NCBI GenBank assembly: GCA_014239555.1
Contig: JAAZYR010000002.1
Location: forward strand, 62,001 to 126,000
Source of the DNA: Acidimicrobiales bacterium
Lineage (GTDB): Bacteria > Actinomycetota > Acidimicrobiia > Acidimicrobiales > Poriferisodalaceae
Reading direction: 5' to 3'
Length of the DNA: 64,000 bases
The stretch's first letter is position 1; every line of letters begins with the position of its first letter. Position numbers and translations under genes: made by a program. Of the stretch, positions 60,214 through 64,000 are shown one piece after another. The notes beneath the pieces were generated by a model. The model did not search any database and was not told the DNA's origin. It worked only from the letters and a program-made list of their open reading frames with translations.

Positions 60214-60231
60214 AGCTGAATGCTCCCATGT

Positions 60232-61368
60232 TTAGGCTGAAACCACCGCAGCCAGGCGTTCCAGCGACTCGAAAGAGTGGCCTTCAATAAAGTCATCTGT
60301 GTAAGGAAGGGCAGCAGCCATACCACGGGCTAGCGGCGCGTATCCCGGGGTGTGTTTCAGGGGGTTAACCCAAACTTGCCGGTAGGTCACCCTGTGTAAA
60401 CGCTCCATCTGCTCAGCTAAGACCTCGGGCTCTCCGCGATCCCAACCATCAGAAAGAAGCACGACTATCGCTCCACGGGCCATACCTCTCAGCCCCCAGG
60501 AGTCATTGAATTCTCGTAAAGTTACGCCTAAGCGGGTACCTCCGGACCAGTCAGCCACAGCGGTAGAGGCAGCTCTGAGCGCAGCGTCTGGATCTCGAGA
60601 AGACAACTCACGTGTGATCCGCGTCAATCGAGTGCCAATAGCGAAAGCTTCTACGCGCGTTCTTCCCACAACCGTCGCATGAGCGAAGCGAACTAGGGCT
60701 CGCGCATAGGGCTCCATTGACCCCGAAACATCCAGCAACAGAACTAGACGACGAGGCCGACGATCCATTTCGAGAAACTGCCGGTGGATCGGTTCTCCGC
60801 CCGTTACGAGAGCGCGGCGAACCGTGCGACGTAAGTCAGGAAGACGGGTCTGGTGTTTAGAAGAAACCTTTCTCCGAGAAGGCCGAGTCGTCGAGGTAAA
60901 CCTAAGGTCCGCCATTAGGCGTTGAAGTTCGCGCAGTTCGCCGTCGCTGCACTCGGCAAAGTCTTTTTCTCGAAGGGTCTCTAAAGCGCTGTACCTGACT
61001 CTCAGAGTTGGCCCCGTCTCGCGTGCATCGAGATCAGACTGATCCGCTTCTTCATCACCAGTGTCTGTAGCAAGCGTTACCGATATCGGGGGCAACTCAA
61101 CCGCAATACCCGACGCGCTTTTTCCCTCCCAAAACACAGCGAAGGCTCGGTCAAAGGCAACTAAATCTTGTGGGTCAGAAACGAGGGTTGACCTACCCGC
61201 CCAATAAACGTTTTCTCGAGATCGGAGGCCCAGCAATCCCAGAGCTTCGACAAATGACATCACCCTGCTGACTGGAACCTCGAAACCGACTCCTCGAAGA
61301 AGCCGACCAAAAGCCGCTGCGATTTGTGCTGGATCATTGATGCGGTCGGCTGTCAGAACCTCAGCCAT
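60232..61368 (-). CDS. coxE: CoxE-like VWA domain protein
   Basis: A 378-residue protein of the CoxE family with a von Willebrand A domain. The metal-ion-dependent adhesion site is LDVSGSM, with the second motif in VLLSDGWDRGEPE. The N-terminal half (about 1-200) is charged and includes FAVFWEGKSA. CoxE works with the AAA+ ATPase CoxD to mature the [CuSMoO2] centre of CO dehydrogenase. The genes overlap by 8 bp with coxD upstream. Confidence 0.9.
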   Translation of the reverse strand: MAEVLTADRINDPAQIAAAFGRLLRGVGFEVPVSRVMSFVEALGLLGLRSRENVYWAGRSTLVSDPQDLVAFDRAFAVFWEGKSASGIAVELPPISVTLATDTGDEEADQSDLDARETGPTLRVRYSALETLREKDFAECSDGELRELQRLMADLRFTSTTRPSRRKVSSKHQTRLPDLRRTVRRALVTGGEPIHRQFLEMDRRPRRLVLLLDVSGSMEPYARALVRFAHATVVGRTRVEAFAIGTRLTRITRELSSRDPDAALRAASTAVADWSGGTRLGVTLREFNDSWGLRGMARGAIVVLLSDGWDRGEPEVLAEQMERLHRVTYRQVWVNPLKHTPGYAPLARGMAAALPYTDDFIEGHSFESLERLAAVVSA

Positions 61369-62266
61369 TGGTTACGGCGGTCATAATCATTTCAAGCCCT
61401 TGAGTAGTGACACGCTCCTGGTCCTCCCGATATTTGAGTACAGCGCCAAGAGTCGCTGTAATTGTCTGTTCGTCAAGGCAGGTCTCTCCTAATGTTCCTA
61501 ACGCTGTCGCCCAATCAATTGTTTCAGCAACGCCTGGCGGCTTGTACAAACCCATACCCCGCATAGCTTCGACCGCGCCAGCGACTTCGCGAGCCAGCCT
61601 GCGGTCTACGTCGGGTGCCTTAAGTCGAATTATTTCAACTTCGCGTTCGAGGCTCGGGTGATTCACCCAGTGATACAAACACCGTCGCTTCAGAGCGTCG
61701 TGTACATCTCTCGTTCGATTCGAAGTAATCACTACTAACGGCGGCTTTTCACCACCGAAGGTTCCCAATTCGGGGATCGTGACGGTATTGTCCGATAGAA
61801 CTTCCAGAAGGAAGGCTTCGAATTCGTCGTCGGCTCGATCGACTTCATCGATTAACAAAACCGGGCGTTCGGAATCAGAATGATCAATAGCCCGAAGCAA
61901 TGGCCGGCGGATCAAAAAGCGCTCCGAATAGAGTTCGTCTTCGACGACTCCACTGTCGTTGTCGGTACGGCCTGCCGCTTCAGCGGTCCGAAGATGCAAC
62001 AATTGGCGGGTGTAATCCCATTCGTAAAGCGCTTGTGCCGAATCGATGCCCTCGTAGCACTGAAGCCGAATGAGTTCACCACCAGTCCAAGCTGCTAATA
62101 CTTTGGCGAGTTCGGTTTTCCCAACACCAGCGTCACCTTCAAGAAAAAGAGGACGTTGCATACTCATTGACAGATAAACGACAGTGGCAAGGCCTTCATC
62201 CATCAAGTAGCCATGATTACTCAAGGCGGCACTAACTTCGGCGGGGGAATTGGGGACATTGAACAT
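61361..62266 (-). CDS. coxD: CoxD-like AAA+ ATPase (MoxR type)
   Basis: A MoxR-like AAA+ ATPase of 301 residues. Walker A is GDAGVGKTELAK, Walker B LLIDEVDRAD and sensor 1 VVITSNRTRDV, with the arginine finger in KRRCLYHW. It partners with the VWA protein downstream in maturation of the copper-molybdenum site. The ATG at 62266 is 111 bp from the divergent SDR gene, and this gap holds both promoters. Confidence 0.92.
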   Translation of the reverse strand: MFNVPNSPAEVSAALSNHGYLMDEGLATVVYLSMSMQRPLFLEGDAGVGKTELAKVLAAWTGGELIRLQCYEGIDSAQALYEWDYTRQLLHLRTAEAAGRTDNDSGVVEDELYSERFLIRRPLLRAIDHSDSERPVLLIDEVDRADDEFEAFLLEVLSDNTVTIPELGTFGGEKPPLVVITSNRTRDVHDALKRRCLYHWVNHPSLEREVEIIRLKAPDVDRRLAREVAGAVEAMRGMGLYKPPGVAETIDWATALGTLGETCLDEQTITATLGAVLKYREDQERVTTQGLEMIMTAVTNG

Positions 62267-62377
62267 GCTCCATAAAGAATACGACCTCGGACCTATTTAG
62301 CCCTCACTGGACGTCAATTCGGCACGACACCCCTGGTAGCCGATATCTTGCCGCGAGACGTTAGAAGGGATTTAGAG

Positions 62378-63124
62378 ATGGATCTGGGTATCAGTGGACG
62401 GACGGCCGCGGTTGCTGCGGGATCTGCAGGGCTGGGGCTTGGTGCGGCCAAGGCTCTTGCCGCCGATGGAGTTCGAGTCGCTATCTGCGGACGCGATTCT
62501 GCAAAGCTGGCGGCGGCGGCGGCAACTATCGATGGTGACGTAATCACCCTGGAAGCAGATTTGTCGATGCCGGACTCAGGTCGCCAGTTCGTTGAAAACG
62601 CCACTGCCGCGTTGGGTCACTTAGACATACTCGTCACCAATGCAGGCTGTCCCCCTCCGGGCACATTCGCAGACACCGATCTTGATGCTTATCAAACTGC
62701 TTTCGACATGAATTGCAGATCAATGATCGAAATGTGTCGCACTGCCATACCCGCTATGCGAGAGCGTGGCTGGGGACGGGTATGTGCCATCACTAGTGTC
62801 GGCGTCAAACAACCAATCGGCTACCTGATGGCCAGTTCCGTAGCCCGAGCGGGGTTGACCAGCTTTCTCAAAATTACTGCCAGAGAAGTCGCAGCCGACG
62901 GAGTCACAGTTAATTCTGCTCAGCCGGGAACTCACTGGACAGACAGGGTCGCAAAGATTGTGCCAGATCGGGAAACCGCAGCCGCCTCCGTGCCTGCGCA
63001 AATTACCGGTGACCCCGATGACTTCGGTGCCGCAGTGGCGTTTCTGTGTTCTGAGCAGGCGAAATTTATTACTGGGACAGGGCTGCTCATTGACGGCGGC
63101 CAAGCCGCTGGGCTCCTTGACTGA
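62378..63124 (+). CDS. SDR family protein lacking the Tyr-Lys pair
   Basis: A Rossmann-fold protein of 248 residues, from the ATG at 62378 with GAAGGGAT upstream. The nucleotide loop is AGSAGLGLGAAKALA; VTNAGCPPPG and the C-terminal ITGTGLLIDGGQ are intact. The catalytic YxxxK is not: the corresponding stretch is MASSVARAGL with Ser for Tyr and Arg for Lys. I recall such SDRs as a known divergent subgroup. It is on the opposite strand to the cox-type genes and interrupts them between coxD and coxM. Confidence 0.86.
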   Translation: MDLGISGRTAAVAAGSAGLGLGAAKALAADGVRVAICGRDSAKLAAAAATIDGDVITLEADLSMPDSGRQFVENATAALGHLDILVTNAGCPPPGTFADTDLDAYQTAFDMNCRSMIEMCRTAIPAMRERGWGRVCAITSVGVKQPIGYLMASSVARAGLTSFLKITAREVAADGVTVNSAQPGTHWTDRVAKIVPDRETAAASVPAQITGDPDDFGAAVAFLCSEQAKFITGTGLLIDGGQAAGLLD

Positions 63125-63196
63125 CCAGTTCTTAAGCGTAGGAGGGCAGTCCTACATAACAATTAAAAACCTGGTTGTTGCGCTCGCGCTATTTCG

Positions 63197-64000
63197 TCAA
63201 GAAATTCCTGCGGCTTCCAACGCCCTCCGAGTGAGGACTCGGGCCAGATGCGCTCGATACTCCGGCGACGCGTTCAGATCTGTGGGGGCATCAGTTCCTT
63301 CTGCAGCCTGCTCGGCGGCTTCCGCAGAGGAGGCCCCTCCAGCTAACGCGGCCTCAACCGCTGCAGCGCGCAGCGGAGTTGAACCCATGTTGACTAAGGA
63401 AACCTGAGTTGTGCCCTGCACCTGGACTGCCGCGACCCCTACGATCGCCCAATCCTGTGCGCGTCGATTGAACTTTTGATAATTCCACGAAGCGCCTGGA
63501 GTCTTCGGCAGTCTGATTTCAGTGAGCATCTCATCATCTGAAAGAGCGGACTCAAAGTACCCAGTGAAGAAATCTGAGACCTGAACCTCGCGCTCACCAT
63601 TGGGTCCCTGAGCAATCAGGGAACCGCCTAAAGCTAATACGGCTGCAGGGAGATCAGATGCCGGGTCTGAATGCGCCAACGAACCGCCTATGGTTCCTCG
63701 ATGCCGAACCTGCGGATCGCCGACCTTGCTCGCCACATGGGCGAGAATTGGACACTCCGCTATCAGAAGTTCGCTCGTCTCAAGGCTTCGGTGCGTTGCC
63801 AGCGCTCCGATCGCAATATGATCGTCTCGGTCGTCGATATAACTGAGGTCCCCGACGCGCCCTATATCCACCAGCACGGTTGGAACAGCAAGTCGGAGCT
63901 TCATCATGGGAAGAAGAGAGTGGCCTCCTGCAAGAAACTTCGCTTCGTCGCCGTATTCAGCGATCAGAGCGACAGCCTCTTCAGATGAGCCGGCTCTCTT
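63197..64000 (-). CDS. coxM: CoxM-like FAD-binding subunit (partial, N-terminus beyond the window)
   Basis: The medium, FAD-binding subunit of a xanthine/CO dehydrogenase family enzyme. It runs through the right edge; 267 residues are visible. The segment just after the edge contains FLAGGHSLLPMMKLRL, the first FAD motif. TIGGSLAHSDPASDLPA is the second. The C-terminal SLVNMGSTPLRAAAVEAALAGGAS fits subunit M. It probably transfers electrons from the [2Fe-2S] small subunit to acceptors. The coxS and coxL genes are expected just outside on the right. The SDR gene on the other strand separates it from the maturation genes. Confidence 0.92.
   Translation of the reverse strand, partial: KRAGSSEEAVALIAEYGDEAKFLAGGHSLLPMMKLRLAVPTVLVDIGRVGDLSYIDDRDDHIAIGALATHRSLETSELLIAECPILAHVASKVGDPQVRHRGTIGGSLAHSDPASDLPAAVLALGGSLIAQGPNGEREVQVSDFFTGYFESALSDDEMLTEIRLPKTPGASWNYQKFNRRAQDWAIVGVAAVQVQGTTQVSLVNMGSTPLRAAAVEAALAGGASSAEAAEQAAEGTDAPTDLNASPEYRAHLARVLTRRALEAAGIS

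Noticed and set aside
1-64000. CRISPR arrays, insertion sequences, integrases, prophage or attachment sites next to tRNA-Leu
   Set aside because: No regularly spaced repeats, no transposase- or integrase-like protein and no repeated tRNA end were found on reading both strands.

Overview
The window looks like chromosomal DNA of a marine-type actinobacterium, most likely a member of the Acidimicrobiia. Supporting signs are five luciferase-like (F420/FMN) oxidoreductases, a long eukaryote-like inositol-3-phosphate synthase, a DUF501 gene joined to ppx, a GlnR-type operator in front of amt, frequent GTG/TTG starts, moderate GC by eye and very tight packing with many 1-30 bp overlaps. The lineage is inferred from gene content only. 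I saw no insertion sequence, prophage or CRISPR array, and no stretch over 300 bp without a gene.

Layout. 1-5.7 kb: start of sufB, an unassigned protein, an LLM oxidoreductase, a gamma carbonic anhydrase, oligopeptidase B, a MauE-like membrane protein and a flavin reductase. 5.8-7.75 kb: a two-gene operon made of a thioredoxin-domain fusion protein and a UGSC-family selenoprotein whose reading frame is interrupted by TGA. 7.7-15.7 kb: mutY, a probable methylsuccinyl-CoA dehydrogenase, an IF-2B-like protein, a thioredoxin-fold protein, a diguanylate cyclase, an SDR, an LLM enzyme and a P450. 15.7-21.6 kb: a complete Liv-type ABC importer. 21.7-25.7 kb: a translationally coupled aminotransferase / sulfotransferase / ornithine-cyclodeaminase-like / EamA set and a DUF4262 gene. 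25.7-37 kb: rhomboid, LLM, M18 aminopeptidase, histidine phosphatase, amt, reverse transsulfuration genes and a fused indolepyruvate ferredoxin oxidoreductase.

37.2-42.2 kb: a five-gene minus-strand run (phytanoyl-CoA dioxygenase family, SDR, EamA permease, a second TGA-interrupted selenoprotein of the glycine/sarcosine/betaine reductase B family, MFS permease) that looks like a transport-plus-catabolism operon. A divergent FMN monooxygenase lies beside it. 43.6-52.9 kb: MFS, D-2-hydroxyacid dehydrogenase, LLM, ino1 with a divergent LysR gene, hydrolase/P450, a ketopantoate-reductase-like enzyme and tRNA-Leu(UAA). 53-56.7 kb: a hypothetical protein, an Fe-S PD-(D/E)XK nuclease, GNAT, ppx and DUF501. 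56.7-64 kb: maturation and structural genes for a CO-dehydrogenase-like molybdenum hydroxylase (coxG, a MocA-like cytidylyltransferase, two XdhC-type genes, coxE, coxD, partial coxM), with an acyl-CoA dehydrogenase inserted and a divergent SDR.

The strongest observations are the two recoded selenoprotein genes. In each, an in-frame TGA is followed by U-x-x-C coding sequence in the same frame, and by a stem-loop at the distance and with the loop G expected of a bacterial SECIS element. Ordinary gene calling would break each into two fragments. No selA, selB, selC or selD gene is in the window, so Sec decoding must be supported from elsewhere in the genome.
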